This document shows, in pieces, positions 54,169 to 63,391 of a stretch of 64,000 nucleotides of DNA. The position numbers and the translations under genes are program-made. The stretch covers positions 963,710 to 1,027,709 of the forward strand of contig NZ_JAYKKE010000001.1 in NCBI RefSeq assembly GCF_036336025.1, written 5' to 3'. The notes beneath the pieces are model-generated. The model was not told where the DNA came from, searched no databases, and saw only the letters and a list, made by a program, of their open reading frames with translations. This stretch comes from Stomatohabitans albus. GTDB taxonomy: Bacteria > Actinomycetota > Nitriliruptoria > Euzebyales > Euzebyaceae. The first letter of the stretch is position 1. Each line of letters starts with the position of its first letter.

Positions 54169-55842
54169 ATGGCTACGGTTGATATTCAGGCTGGTCAGCT
54201 TGTCGCTGACTGCCGACTCGTGCGCTTGCTGGGTAGCGGTGGCGAAGGGCAAGTTTGGGAGGCAACCCGTCTCGATGGGAGCCCGTGTGCCATGAAACTT
54301 GTGCTGCCAGAAGTATTGCCGAGCGCTGAAGAAGTACGCGACCGTGGCCGTTGGCTCGTCCGAATCAATCACCCTGCGATGGTGACCGTAACGCGTGGAG
54401 GGCGCTTTACCGGAGGGGATTTAAAGGACTGGGGGTTTGTTGAAATGGAGCTCGTATCGGGCACCAGTTTGCAACATGCTCCACCAGACCCACAAGCCCT
54501 TGAGCACCTAGCCGGCGTTGGTGAGGCTCTTGACTTATTACATGAGGGCACTTGGAGCGACGGGGTACCCCTTGTTCATCGTGATGTGAAGCCTGGGAAC
54601 CTGATTGCGACTGATCGCGGGCTCGTACTCGTAGATCCGTCTACCTTGCGTGGTGTTGATACACGAGATTTGACTCGTGTGGGGACACCAGCCTATGTGG
54701 CACCCGAAGTGGCCAGTGGGGTATTTGGCACCAACGTTGATGTGTACTCCTTTGCTGCCACTGCAGCAGCGCTGCTTACTGGGCTGCGGGGTACGCAACT
54801 GCGCAAGCTCGTAGATGCACCGATTAATTCTGGGCTTCCTGCCGGGGTCGTAGCTGGTCTGCATATCAATCCCAATAAGCGACCTGAAACCTGTGCCGAA
54901 GTGGTGAGTGGCAAGATACTGCCGCGTCGAGCTCGGCCAGTGCCAGAAGGGTCAACCATCATTGGACGCGGCACGCTGGTACCGCCGGAACGTCCTGGCG
55001 CCGCAACGACTGTCGCCCAGCGCTCTGCCGTGCGGCCTCGGTCTGGTGGGGCTGAACCGTCACGTACTCAAATGCGTCAACCGCCCATGCCGGTGCGTCA
55101 AGAACGGTCATCTCTCTACGATGTGCAGCACCGCGGTGATCGTCAAGGTCGTATCCCCGCGCGCCGTCCAATTGAGGTGGCTGCCAGCTCAGGGAGTGAC
55201 TGGGAAGGTGCTTCACGAGTTTCACCCCTTGGGTATGAGTACAGGGCACCATTGCGTGCCTGGCCAGTCTTAGCACTCTTTGTAGTGCTTATGGCTCTCG
55301 CGGTTGGCTGGTACGGAATGGCAGACCCTGAAATCGGGATCACCGGTGAACAATTCGTAACGATTCTCGGAGGGGTTGGCATTGGGCATGTCGCCTTACA
55401 TCTGTTTAATCGTCGTCCCCTCTTAGGGTTGCTGCTGCCCACGTATGCGTGGGGTGCGGCACTCGGCGATACCTCTGGAACGCACCGACACGGGTGGGTT
55501 ACCGATGTGGCTTCTGGCTGGTTGACGGTGTGGGCTGCGTTCACCGCGATTGCTGCCTATACCAAAACAGCCGATCCGCTCGGCGGGGGATTCGTTGGAT
55601 GGGTAAACAACTGGCTGCCAGGCCCTATTGCGAAACTCGTCAATAACGACTTCGTTGCATTTCTTGGTACAGCCTCCATACCCGATTGGTTCTGGGTTAT
55701 CTTTGCCGTTGGGGTATGGATTGGGGTGCTTGTTATCCGGTCTATGGGACGCGCAATTGGACCAATCCACTTCATTGCGGCACTCATCAATCTGCCCTTC
55801 CAGTTCATCGGTGGTCTGCCACGCTGGATTTTCCGCTGGTAG
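54169..55842 (+). CDS. Ser/Thr protein kinase (PknB-like) with C-terminal membrane domain
   Basis: 557 residues starting five bases after the purH stop. Kinase domain: Gly loop LLGSGGEGQVW, ATP Lys in CAMKLVLPE, catalytic loop HRDVKPGN (His137, Asp139), then DPS at Asp156 in place of DFG, and GTPAYVAPE. An Arg/Pro-rich linker (about 255-355) follows, and then four or five membrane segments (PVLALFVVLMALAVGWYG onward). The extracytoplasmic PASTA domains of PknB are missing. Possible activity is not excluded because the metal-binding Asp is kept. Confidence 0.83.
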   Translation: MATVDIQAGQLVADCRLVRLLGSGGEGQVWEATRLDGSPCAMKLVLPEVLPSAEEVRDRGRWLVRINHPAMVTVTRGGRFTGGDLKDWGFVEMELVSGTSLQHAPPDPQALEHLAGVGEALDLLHEGTWSDGVPLVHRDVKPGNLIATDRGLVLVDPSTLRGVDTRDLTRVGTPAYVAPEVASGVFGTNVDVYSFAATAAALLTGLRGTQLRKLVDAPINSGLPAGVVAGLHINPNKRPETCAEVVSGKILPRRARPVPEGSTIIGRGTLVPPERPGAATTVAQRSAVRPRSGGAEPSRTQMRQPPMPVRQERSSLYDVQHRGDRQGRIPARRPIEVAASSGSDWEGASRVSPLGYEYRAPLRAWPVLALFVVLMALAVGWYGMADPEIGITGEQFVTILGGVGIGHVALHLFNRRPLLGLLLPTYAWGAALGDTSGTHRHGWVTDVASGWLTVWAAFTAIAAYTKTADPLGGGFVGWVNNWLPGPIAKLVNNDFVAFLGTASIPDWFWVIFAVGVWIGVLVIRSMGRAIGPIHFIAALINLPFQFIGGLPRWIFRW

Positions 55843-55850
55843 CCAGGTGT

Positions 55851-55904
55851 AAAGGTCGGTCTGTGTACCTTTTCGGGGCCAGAAGGGGCCACAGACCGAC
55901 CTTT
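55851..55904 (+). terminator. Long hairpin after the kinase gene
   Basis: A perfect 15-bp stem (AAAGGTCGGTCTGTG / CACAGACCGACCTTT) around a 24-base loop starts eight bases after the kinase stop and is followed by ATATAT. 55905-56185 holds no gene. Confidence 0.65.
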
Positions 55905-56185
55905 ATATATCTCCTTCGGGTTGGTGGCGTAGTACCAGTTTCGGCATTTCGATTGGCCTGGCTATCTCCCCATATGCCAAGGTTGGGTATGAACCAGGGC
56001 TGGCAACGGCTGCGGCATGGGAGTGTCATGATGCGGCACCAGTTCTTCTGGTCTTTAACTGTCGTTCTCGCAAGGATTGTGCAGTACCCCTTGGCCATAG
56101 TGGTCAAGGAAAATCGGCCTGATTGAATCCGTAATTCTAGAAATTGATTAGCAGAATCGGGGTAATACGGCGAAGCTGGTTTGCT

Positions 56186-57064
56186 ATGAGTGCGATCATT
56201 ATGGACGGAACTGCCGTTGCTAACAAGATCAAAGCGGATGTACGCCGCGACGTTGCAGCCCTTGGGCGGCCGATTGGGTTAGCAGCCATTTTGGTCGGCG
56301 ATGACCCAGCTTCACAGGTGTACGTGCGAGCCAAAGAACGCGATTGTGAATCCGTAGGGATGATAAACCACGGGTTGAAGTTGCCAGCAGAAACAACTCA
56401 AGAAGAATTACACGCTCACATTGATGAACTGAACGCCAACCCTGACGTGCACGGAATTATTGTGCAAATGCCATTACCCAAGCATTTGGACTCAGATGAG
56501 GCACAACTCCACATCGACCCCGCAAAGGACGTTGATGGATTGCACCCCTATAACCAAGGGCAACTAATGCGTTCAATGCCGGGACTCTATCCGGCAACAC
56601 CAACGGGGGTATTGGCCTTGTTGCGTGAGTATAAGGTGCCCCTCTATGGCAAAGAAGCGGTGATTGTTGGACGTAGCGTGCTGGTCGGACGCCCAACAAC
56701 GATGATTCTTGGCGGATTGGGTCAAGACATGATTGTGACGAACTATCACCGGCACGGTAACAAGTTGGCTGAGTTCACCCGCCGTGCTGATGTGGTGGTG
56801 ATGGCTGCCGGTAAACCAGGATTACTAAAGGCTGACATGGTGAAACCGGGGGCAGCCGTCATTGATGTAGGTATTACGCGGGGTGATGATGGCAAACTCC
56901 ATGGTGACGCTGATTTTGATCGGGTAAAGGAAGTTGCTGGCTGGATTACACCGGTGCCCGGTGGTGTGGGACCTATGACGCGGGCGATGTTGCTGGCCAA
57001 TACCTTTGCGGCGGCAGTATCTCAGCTCACCGGAGCCGGGATTGAGCCAGGGTTCTTGGTTTAA
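56186..57064 (+). CDS. folD: Methylenetetrahydrofolate dehydrogenase/cyclohydrolase FolD
   Basis: Interconverts 5,10-methylene-, methenyl- and 10-formyl-THF, feeding PurN and PurH. ATG 56186 gives 292 residues, the usual length; the frame is open to 56144. Seen: VGDDPASQVYVRAKERDCESVGM with the catalytic Lys, GIIVQMPLPKHLD, DVDGLHPYNQG, YPATPTGVLALL, VIVGRSVLVGRPTTMIL and TPVPGGVGPMTRAML. Confidence 0.95.
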   Translation: MSAIIMDGTAVANKIKADVRRDVAALGRPIGLAAILVGDDPASQVYVRAKERDCESVGMINHGLKLPAETTQEELHAHIDELNANPDVHGIIVQMPLPKHLDSDEAQLHIDPAKDVDGLHPYNQGQLMRSMPGLYPATPTGVLALLREYKVPLYGKEAVIVGRSVLVGRPTTMILGGLGQDMIVTNYHRHGNKLAEFTRRADVVVMAAGKPGLLKADMVKPGAAVIDVGITRGDDGKLHGDADFDRVKEVAGWITPVPGGVGPMTRAMLLANTFAAAVSQLTGAGIEPGFLV

Positions 57065-57086
57065 AACTAGTATTGGAATGTTGTGG

Positions 57087-57120
57087 AAACTGATGGAAAT
57101 GTAAGAGTTTCTATCGGTTT
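57087..57120 (+). terminator. Hairpin between folD and trpS
   Basis: A 13-bp stem (AAACTGATGGAAA / TTTCTATCGGTTT) with two G-T pairs and an 8-base loop, 22 bases after folD and 39 before trpS. It could be a terminator or a leader structure of trpS; no T-box features were seen. Confidence 0.5.
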
Positions 57121-57159
57121 TATGTTGGTAAAAGTGTTTTAGCGTAAAAGGAAGCAGCG

Positions 57160-58143
57160 ATGACGCGTGTATTTAGTGGGATTCAACCAACCGGTACCCC
57201 GCACCTTGGGAACTGGATGGGTGCGATAAGCCGATGGGCGGCTGACCAGCAGCCGGAACACCTGTTTTGTGTGGTGGATTTACACGCGATCACCGTGCCC
57301 CAAGACCCCGCGACCTTGCGCGAACAAACCTTAAATATGGCGGCCTGGTTGTTTGCGGCAGGGTTAGATCAAACGGTTGGCCCGATTTATGTGCAGAGTC
57401 ATGTCACTGCCCATGCTGAGTTGGGCTGGTTGTTGACTTGTTCAACACAGTATGGAGAACTGGGGCGCATGACCCAGTTCAAGGATAAGAGTGCCGGAAA
57501 AGCGAATGTAGGGGCTGGGTTGTTTGTCTACCCGAGTTTGATGGCGGCTGATATTTTGCTCTATCAGGCAGAGGAAGTGCCCGTTGGTGATGACCAGGTG
57601 CAGCATCTGGAATTAACTCGTGACATTGCCCAGCGCTTTAATAGTCGGTATGGCGAGGTGTTCACCATTCCTAAGGCGGTGTTGCCGAAAGCTGGTGCGC
57701 GCATCATGGATTTGCAGAACGTGGGTAAGAAGATGAGTAAGTCTTCTGAAACCGATGCAGGTGTGATTTGGCTCAGTGATACGGAGAAGGTTACCGAGAA
57801 GAAGATTAAGCGTGCCGTGACCGACTCTGACGGTGAGATTCGCACGGGGGAGGGGAAAGAGGGCGTTACTAACCTGCTTGACCTCTTCAGTGCCATGAGT
57901 GGGCGTAGTGTTGATGACCTTGTCAGTGAATACAACGGGCAAGGCTATGGCACGTTTAAGACCGCCATCGCCGAAGCAACGAATGCCTACCTGGCTCCGG
58001 CTCGGCAGCGGCACGCTGAGCTGCTTGCCGACAAGGCTGAATTGACCCGCATGTTGGTTGCCGGAGCCGAAGAAGCCGAACGCCGCGCCGCCCCTACCTT
58101 GGCCAAGGCTAAAGACGTGCTTGGCTTTATTGCGCGCGGGTAA
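57160..58143 (+). CDS. trpS: Tryptophanyl-tRNA synthetase
   Basis: Charges tRNA-Trp. 327 residues: FSGIQPTGTPHLGNWMGA (HIGH-type motif HLGN), LLYQAEEVPVGDDQVQHLEL, and KKMSKSSETDAGVIWL (KMSKS). GGAAG precedes the ATG. Length and motifs are those of the normal bacterial enzyme. Confidence 0.96.
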   Translation: MTRVFSGIQPTGTPHLGNWMGAISRWAADQQPEHLFCVVDLHAITVPQDPATLREQTLNMAAWLFAAGLDQTVGPIYVQSHVTAHAELGWLLTCSTQYGELGRMTQFKDKSAGKANVGAGLFVYPSLMAADILLYQAEEVPVGDDQVQHLELTRDIAQRFNSRYGEVFTIPKAVLPKAGARIMDLQNVGKKMSKSSETDAGVIWLSDTEKVTEKKIKRAVTDSDGEIRTGEGKEGVTNLLDLFSAMSGRSVDDLVSEYNGQGYGTFKTAIAEATNAYLAPARQRHAELLADKAELTRMLVAGAEEAERRAAPTLAKAKDVLGFIARG

Positions 58144-58550
58144 GTCTCAATAAACCGGCAAATGTACAACAGGGCATGAACTAATCTCTCGTTATCCCTT
58201 CGATTCCTATATGATTCGCTCATATTCAACACGTTATTTGTAATAATATGTCAGTGGTTTTTATTGGTGATGATAAATAGCGAATAAATAGGAAGAAAGA
58301 AGAGATTGGTAGTTATTATGATTTGAGTGATAGCGTGACGTTGCAGAAATTAAACTGAAGCAAGTTGATACCGGTGGGATTGTCCAAGTACCCGATACTA
58401 TTCAAGGTAGATTAGGTCTAGGGAGTGAACCGACTTAATTTGCCACAGGGATAAAATGGGTATTTTTATTGCTACCTAAATAGATGTATGGTCAGCGTGT
58501 ATATTACTATGCTAATGTAGCTATAACGTGCAAGGCAGGGGGATAATGTC
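58144..58550. other. AT-rich stretch without genes
   Basis: I see no coding frame, hairpin terminator or RNA gene here. Base composition turns AT-rich right after trpS and stays so, with interruptions, to about 61.9 kb. Confidence 0.6.
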
Positions 58551-59216
58551 TTGGGTTATGAAGAAAATAAAAAACTTCTTGAGTTGTGGAGAAAAGCTGA
58601 AATAAGCAAAGTCACTCTTGAAGCGTTAAGTGAACTATTGGCTGAAGAATATCGGGCGTATGAGCTTCCGTTAAGATATATGGAACCTTGTGGCTTTAAC
58701 AATCATGATGAGCTTCGCTGGGAATTTATTACAACGGCATTTACGATTACTCATCCTGGGGTTCTTCGTCGGTTAGAAGCTGAAGATAAGCAGTATTATC
58801 CAGTTGAGTCTGACTGCGTTGATGATGAGCATCATTTCTTATCCCAAGAAGAGATTGATGAGATGAAAGAAGAGGCCGCACGAGACCGATTGATTGATAC
58901 GGGTCCGATTCCGGGTGAAGAAGAGTGGTATGAGCCGTTAACTGATCTCGATATTATTTTCTCTTATATTCAGGACGAATATAACGAGGGTAAGCGCGTC
59001 GTCATTGTTGTAGAAGAAGAAGATGGGTATGTCGTTAACTTCAAACTCCATGGTTGGAGTGAGCGGCTTACGCGACGGCTCACCGCGATGATTGGTATGC
59101 CAGAGCGGGATCATCGTACGCCGGAGGAGTTCTCTTCAATGATGCGCAGGGGAGATCTTAATGATCCGGCATTTGTTTATTATCTCAAGTGTCTCGATGA
59201 GTTCGGGATGATTTAG
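58551..59216 (+). CDS. Acidic protein of unknown function
   Basis: 221 residues with a TTG start and a G-rich ribosome-binding site (GGGGG, eight bases upstream). Very rich in Glu and Asp; phrases include LLELWRKAEISKVTLEALSE, FLSQEEIDEMKEEAARDRL and LTDLDIIFSYIQDEYNEG. No membrane segment or signal; probably cytoplasmic. No family is recognised. A good terminator follows, which supports its being a gene. Confidence 0.6.
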   Translation: MGYEENKKLLELWRKAEISKVTLEALSELLAEEYRAYELPLRYMEPCGFNNHDELRWEFITTAFTITHPGVLRRLEAEDKQYYPVESDCVDDEHHFLSQEEIDEMKEEAARDRLIDTGPIPGEEEWYEPLTDLDIIFSYIQDEYNEGKRVVIVVEEEDGYVVNFKLHGWSERLTRRLTAMIGMPERDHRTPEEFSSMMRRGDLNDPAFVYYLKCLDEFGMI

Positions 59217-59230
59217 TACCCACAATCGCT

Positions 59231-59258
59231 GGGGCTGGCATCTTGAGGTGTCAGCCCC
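59231..59258 (+). terminator. Terminator of the acidic protein gene
   Basis: GGGGCTGGCA / TGTCAGCCCC stem with one G-T pair and an 8-base loop, 14 bases after the stop. There is no T-run. Confidence 0.65.
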
Positions 59259-59643
59259 CAATTGACCGTAGTGCGCGGTACCTTCATAAACGCAGCGAAA
59301 CGTCTGACTGTGCGAGTACTTGGTAGCCCGTGCGATCAAGAAGCAGGTGACGCCTGCCCGTTAAGGACAGTGCCTGTTTTGCATACAACCTGTGGGCTAT
59401 CAATTGCAATAGTCGGTATGTGAGGATTTAAGTTGTTTAGAGCAACATCAATTGAATGAGGTTCGTATATCATCGATACTCTTCTTGTTGACGCACGAGC
59501 TCGTTTACGTCTTTTTATATACTTCTATAGTTTCTGGACGAGTAAGGAATCATACTATATCTTATCTTAATTAAAGAAATAATGATAATATTCTCAGTAT
59601 CGGCAAATAGCAATAAGCATACTTCATTATAATTACAAGCATT

Positions 59644-59683
59644 AGTAGGATAGTATGATCCTGAGTAGGATAATATGATCCTG
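59644..59683. repeat. Tandem 20-bp repeat, two units, each with a small palindrome
   Basis: AGTAGGATAGTATGATCCTG is followed directly by a copy with one mismatch. Each unit contains AGGAT...ATCCT. It lies in the gene-free 59259-59956, where I see nothing else. Confidence 0.7.
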
Positions 59684-59956
59684 TGATATCTAATTCCTAT
59701 AGTAAATATTCCCTGTAGAGTTATAAAGGATATGTATTATAAATAATAAAATATAAGATAGTTAGACTCTTCTCATTTGCTGCTGATCGGCCAATGAGGG
59801 GACCTTGCTCGAGTTGACCTTCAATAGCGTGGCCTTATAAAATTACTATCAGAATCACAGATCTGTAAGATGAATCAACTATGAACTAGCTGATTCTTAC
59901 GAATTTGGATCGGATTAAGAAATATTGTACTAGAGTTAATGGAAATCAATAAAACT

Positions 59957-60469
59957 CTATTCGTTGGCTTGCATCATGTCAATAATATTACCATTTTCTA
60001 CTTTAATATATACAAATAAATGATTCTTAGTTTCAAAGGGCGGTTGCGAATTAGGGAATTTTCGAATAATCGTTAATTTATTAGATTCAATTTCTTTTGT
60101 ATTGTGGTTGTAGCACACTAAATCAAAACTAATCTCGGTATCTGTGATATCAGCGTACCCGTACCAGTCGCCATTTGGTAAGGTAGTTGTATCTCCTGGT
60201 CGGCAGCCACTATATGGTTTTTGTTCACCTTCAGGAATCGGTTTGATAGGTCTAGGAGTAATTTCTTCAGTGGATGTAGGGTGAGTAAGGTAGGGATAGA
60301 TTCTTGATAAATAGAATTCTCCATTTAATCTAAAATTAGGCAGCCAGATGTCGAATATAGATAGAGGTAGAGATGCTACTGCCGCTATAAATATCGGCGT
60401 AACCACCAAAAAAAAGCCAGTGGGATACGCTGATATTTTAGATTTGGTTTTATTCGGTTTTTTCTTCAT
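59957..60469 (-). CDS. AT-rich membrane-anchored protein of unknown function
   Basis: 170 residues with AAAGG six bases before the ATG. A Lys-rich start (MKKKPNKTKSK) and one membrane segment (FFLVVTPIFIAAVASLPLSI) anchor an extracytoplasmic domain with phrases CRPGDTTTLPNGDWYGYADI and EISFDLVCYN. Its two Cys could pair. No family is recognised. Confidence 0.55.
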   Translation of the reverse strand: MKKKPNKTKSKISAYPTGFFLVVTPIFIAAVASLPLSIFDIWLPNFRLNGEFYLSRIYPYLTHPTSTEEITPRPIKPIPEGEQKPYSGCRPGDTTTLPNGDWYGYADITDTEISFDLVCYNHNTKEIESNKLTIIRKFPNSQPPFETKNHLFVYIKVENGNIIDMMQANE

Positions 60470-60575
60470 TTTTTACCTTTCATGAAAAAATAATATTGAC
60501 CACTCAACCCTAAAATGATCTTGCTTTTAATAAATATTTAAATGCGGGTTATAAATAGTATTAATTACAGATAGA

Positions 60576-61340
60576 CTATTGAAAAGATATAAAATTCATT
60601 TTTATTCTATCAATAATGAACTTTAAAATAAGGGCAATAAGGGTAATACTATTAAGTAAGATTGGAAAATGGCATACTTTTTCGTAATACAAATTATTAA
60701 TCTCTATGGATTGATCGTATTTTTTATCGATACTATCAATAATCTTAAGTATTTCTGATTCTTGTAACGGTGTATTGCTTTTGTATTTTGATAAGGCGTA
60801 GAGCAGAGAATCATTGCTATCTCTATCCCTTCTTTTACTGGATACATATATTTTCGAAACTTCAGACAATACATGCACTTCAATAGCCTCTTTTAAATTA
60901 TTAAATATCAGGCACAATAATATCTGGCACATTACGACATATAGTAAAGCGTATATCACCAAATAGAGTAATATAAATATTATTATGTATTTAGCAGTAT
61001 GAAATGATCTGGTAAATGATTGACATATAACATAAAATAATATACAATCAATATATAAAAATATCTCCCCTGAAAATTTATACATGATGTTTAAAATCGA
61101 ATATTCACAGCAAGCAAATTTGAATTGCTTTTCAAGGATATCTAATAAATCATTAATTTTATTTATTTTATTATTTAAGGAATTAAGATTCTGATCTTCT
61201 CGATAACTATTTTCATAGCCACTAATAGAGTTAGAGAGTTCATTCAGACACTCCTTTGCGTGATCGATTGAGCTGCCTGCATCTGTAATAAAATTCTTAG
61301 TCTCCATGATTTTCTTTCTATATGCGATAGGGTCTTTCAT
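60576..61340 (-). CDS. AT-rich membrane protein with N-terminal coiled coil
   Basis: 254 residues. Residues about 10-80 are predicted helical with heptad-like spacing (LNELSNSISGYENSY, LNNKINKINDLLDILEKQ). Two membrane segments lie near 95-155 (IFLYIDCILFYVICQSF, IIIFILLYLVIYALLYVVM) and another at the C-terminus (SITLIALILKFIIDRI). The layout recalls SLATT-like two-helix effectors but without firm similarity. Start uncertain (61340 or 61307). Confidence 0.5.
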   Translation of the reverse strand: MKDPIAYRKKIMETKNFITDAGSSIDHAKECLNELSNSISGYENSYREDQNLNSLNNKINKINDLLDILEKQFKFACCEYSILNIMYKFSGEIFLYIDCILFYVICQSFTRSFHTAKYIIIFILLYLVIYALLYVVMCQILLCLIFNNLKEAIEVHVLSEVSKIYVSSKRRDRDSNDSLLYALSKYKSNTPLQESEILKIIDSIDKKYDQSIEINNLYYEKVCHFPILLNSITLIALILKFIIDRIKMNFISFQ

Positions 61341-61932
61341 TTGTTCGAGAAGAAAATTCGTTTTGTTCTGCTCCTACAGGAGTGGGCGAAAAATATCCAA
61401 TTATAATAATTTATATATTAACAAAAGTATAAAATATGAGTAAATATGGTCTACAGTGGTAATGGTCATTGGAGCCAGGTGTAATTTATGGTTGGAGGAA
61501 GAATGAATACTTGGCATAACGATGGGGTGCCTTCGCACAGCCGACTATGTTTGTTTATGTTAGCATATAGTAGTATCGACATCTGCGTGCATATGGTGTT
61601 CAAAAAGTCGACTAATAGGCCATACCCACTGCCCTTCCTTAGAACCACTGATTCTTGTTATCGCTCCTAACCTCAAATGCGGGTAAACGTTTCCAGATTG
61701 TCGGTGTAGCTTCTCACCAGGCTGGTGCTATGGTCCTGCGATAACACCTTAGTGTTTAAGAACAGGGAACAACCCGTACGTCGCCATCGGGAATGACCTC
61801 GTTATAGGCTGATTCATTGCTTATTGTGGCAAAAGCAAGGAGCCGCTAATCAAGGTCAGCAAAAAGGTGCGGTCGTAATAATCCTTGAGATTCAGTGCCA
61901 CATGCATCTGCTGTGGCGTAAGCCGTTGGCTA
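61341..61932. other. Intergenic stretch of about 590 bp
   Basis: Nothing convincing. One 60-codon + strand frame at 61488 has GGAGG nearby but no sensible protein features. Composition changes from AT-rich to host-like across this stretch. Confidence 0.5.
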
Positions 61933-62412
61933 TTAGCTATGCGACAGCGTTCGGACCATGGTTAAGGCATGTTCGTCTTCCTCAACGACGTGGTAACCCA
62001 TTGCGCGGTAGAGCTTTACCGCGTAGTTGGCCTTATCCACGTGCAATGATGTTTGCCGGTACCCCGCATCGGTGAGGACACGCAACATGGCCTGCATCAG
62101 TTGGGTGCCAATACCTTGGCGGCGATAGGCCGGAAGGAGTGCAATAGCAAGTACCGGTGTGGTGTTATCACGGTACCCATAGAGGTCACGGATTCTGGTC
62201 CAAACGGCACCCACCGGCTGCCCGTCCACTTCCGCTATAAGGCCAAGGTCATGCTGATCGGCCCCAAAATCTTCGATAAACCCCCACAACTCCGGATGAT
62301 GAATAATGGAACGATCAGGCAGGGGCATGCCTTCAGGCACAAAGATGGCCTGGTAGAGAAACTCCTCCAAATGGTCCTGATCAGCACGGGTTATCGGGCG
62401 CAAGACGGCCAT
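61933..62412 (-). CDS. GNAT-family N-acetyltransferase
   Basis: About 159 residues from ATG 62412, which has GAGGAA at a good distance; the frame is open to 62433. GNAT features: LAIALLPAYRRQGIGTQLMQAML for acetyl-CoA and LHVDKANYAVKLYRAMGYHVVEED at the end. Substrate unknown. It may be in a transcript with the downstream-facing oxidoreductase genes. Confidence 0.85.
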   Translation of the reverse strand: MAVLRPITRADQDHLEEFLYQAIFVPEGMPLPDRSIIHHPELWGFIEDFGADQHDLGLIAEVDGQPVGAVWTRIRDLYGYRDNTTPVLAIALLPAYRRQGIGTQLMQAMLRVLTDAGYRQTSLHVDKANYAVKLYRAMGYHVVEEDEHALTMVRTLSHS

Positions 62413-62507
62413 CATTTCCTCACGATCATGCAATAGCGGTCACATGCGTACTGGCCGTGGCACTCCACACCTCCAGTCGCGCCTCCGGCCAAAACACCAC
62501 GTGTTCC

Positions 62508-63389
62508 TCAGCTTGGGTCGGGGTCAATCAACCGTACCACAATGGAATCATCCTGTGCGGCCATGCCACGGGCAAGCCCCTGGAGATACAACTGTTCAGC
62601 AGCGGCAGCTACCGGTGTGGCTATACCCACCGCTTTAGCCGCTTCGGTCACAATACCCATGTCTTTCACAAAGATGTCCAGGCGACTGCGCACCTCAGCT
62701 TCTTCACTGTGGAGTGCCTGAATCGCCCGTGGTCCACGGTCACCGAGCATCCATGAACTCGCCGCCCCCGCCATTAACGCATCGAGTGCCGCTGATGGGT
62801 CGAGGCCTAAGCGGTTCGCCAGGGCCATTGCTTCCCCGGCTGCCGCGATATGTACCCCACATAACAACTGGTTCACCGTCTTCATTGCCTGACCGGCCCC
62901 AGGGGTATCACCAACGCGAACCAGCGTTCCCGCCATATGATCGAGCACGGGCTTGGCCTTAGCCCAAGCGGCATCATCGGCACCAACCGTGACCAGTAAC
63001 GTGCCGTCACCAGCACGCGTTGGACCACCGGACACCGGCGCATCCACCAATAACAATCCCGCATCACGCACGCGTGGTTCCACCGCTTGAATACCGGCCA
63101 TGCCAACCGTCGAGGTTAAAATCACAACGGCCCCAGCCGCAAGGACTGAAACAACCCCATCGGCTCCAAAGAGTGCGTCATCAAGTTGGGCGCTGTTCCG
63201 TACAGCTAACAAGACCACATCGGCACCCGTTGCCGCCTCTTGGGCACTCGTTGCTGGTTCAATACCTGCCGCTTCTGCCAGGGCTAACCGTTCTTGGTCA
63301 ATGTCATAGCCTGCTACGGTAGCCAGTTTGGTGAGATGGGTGCCTGTTGGCAGGCCCATCGCTCCTAACCCCAATACCGCTATACGCAT
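62508..63389 (-). CDS. NAD(P)-dependent oxidoreductase, 3-hydroxyisobutyrate dehydrogenase family
   Basis: 293 residues: Rossmann motif VLGLGAMGLPTGTHL, the substrate loop DAPVSGGPTRAGDGTLLV, the conserved GAGQAMKTVNQLL with the catalytic Lys, and KDMGIVTEAAKAVG. The upstream kinase gene ends two bases before its start, so they form an operon. With a four-carbon acid sugar kinase, the best fit is an LtnD-like 2-hydroxy-acid (threonate/erythronate) dehydrogenase. Confidence 0.85.
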   Translation of the reverse strand: MRIAVLGLGAMGLPTGTHLTKLATVAGYDIDQERLALAEAAGIEPATSAQEAATGADVVLLAVRNSAQLDDALFGADGVVSVLAAGAVVILTSTVGMAGIQAVEPRVRDAGLLLVDAPVSGGPTRAGDGTLLVTVGADDAAWAKAKPVLDHMAGTLVRVGDTPGAGQAMKTVNQLLCGVHIAAAGEAMALANRLGLDPSAALDALMAGAASSWMLGDRGPRAIQALHSEEAEVRSRLDIFVKDMGIVTEAAKAVGIATPVAAAAEQLYLQGLARGMAAQDDSIVVRLIDPDPS

Positions 63390-63391
63390 TG

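Noticed and set aside
59644-59683. CRISPR-like repeat
   Set aside because: Two units are directly adjacent with no spacers and no cas genes are present.
61488-61670. 60-codon + strand frame with GGAGG upstream
   Set aside because: The peptide is unremarkable, the antisense frame is equally open, and nothing around it supports a gene.
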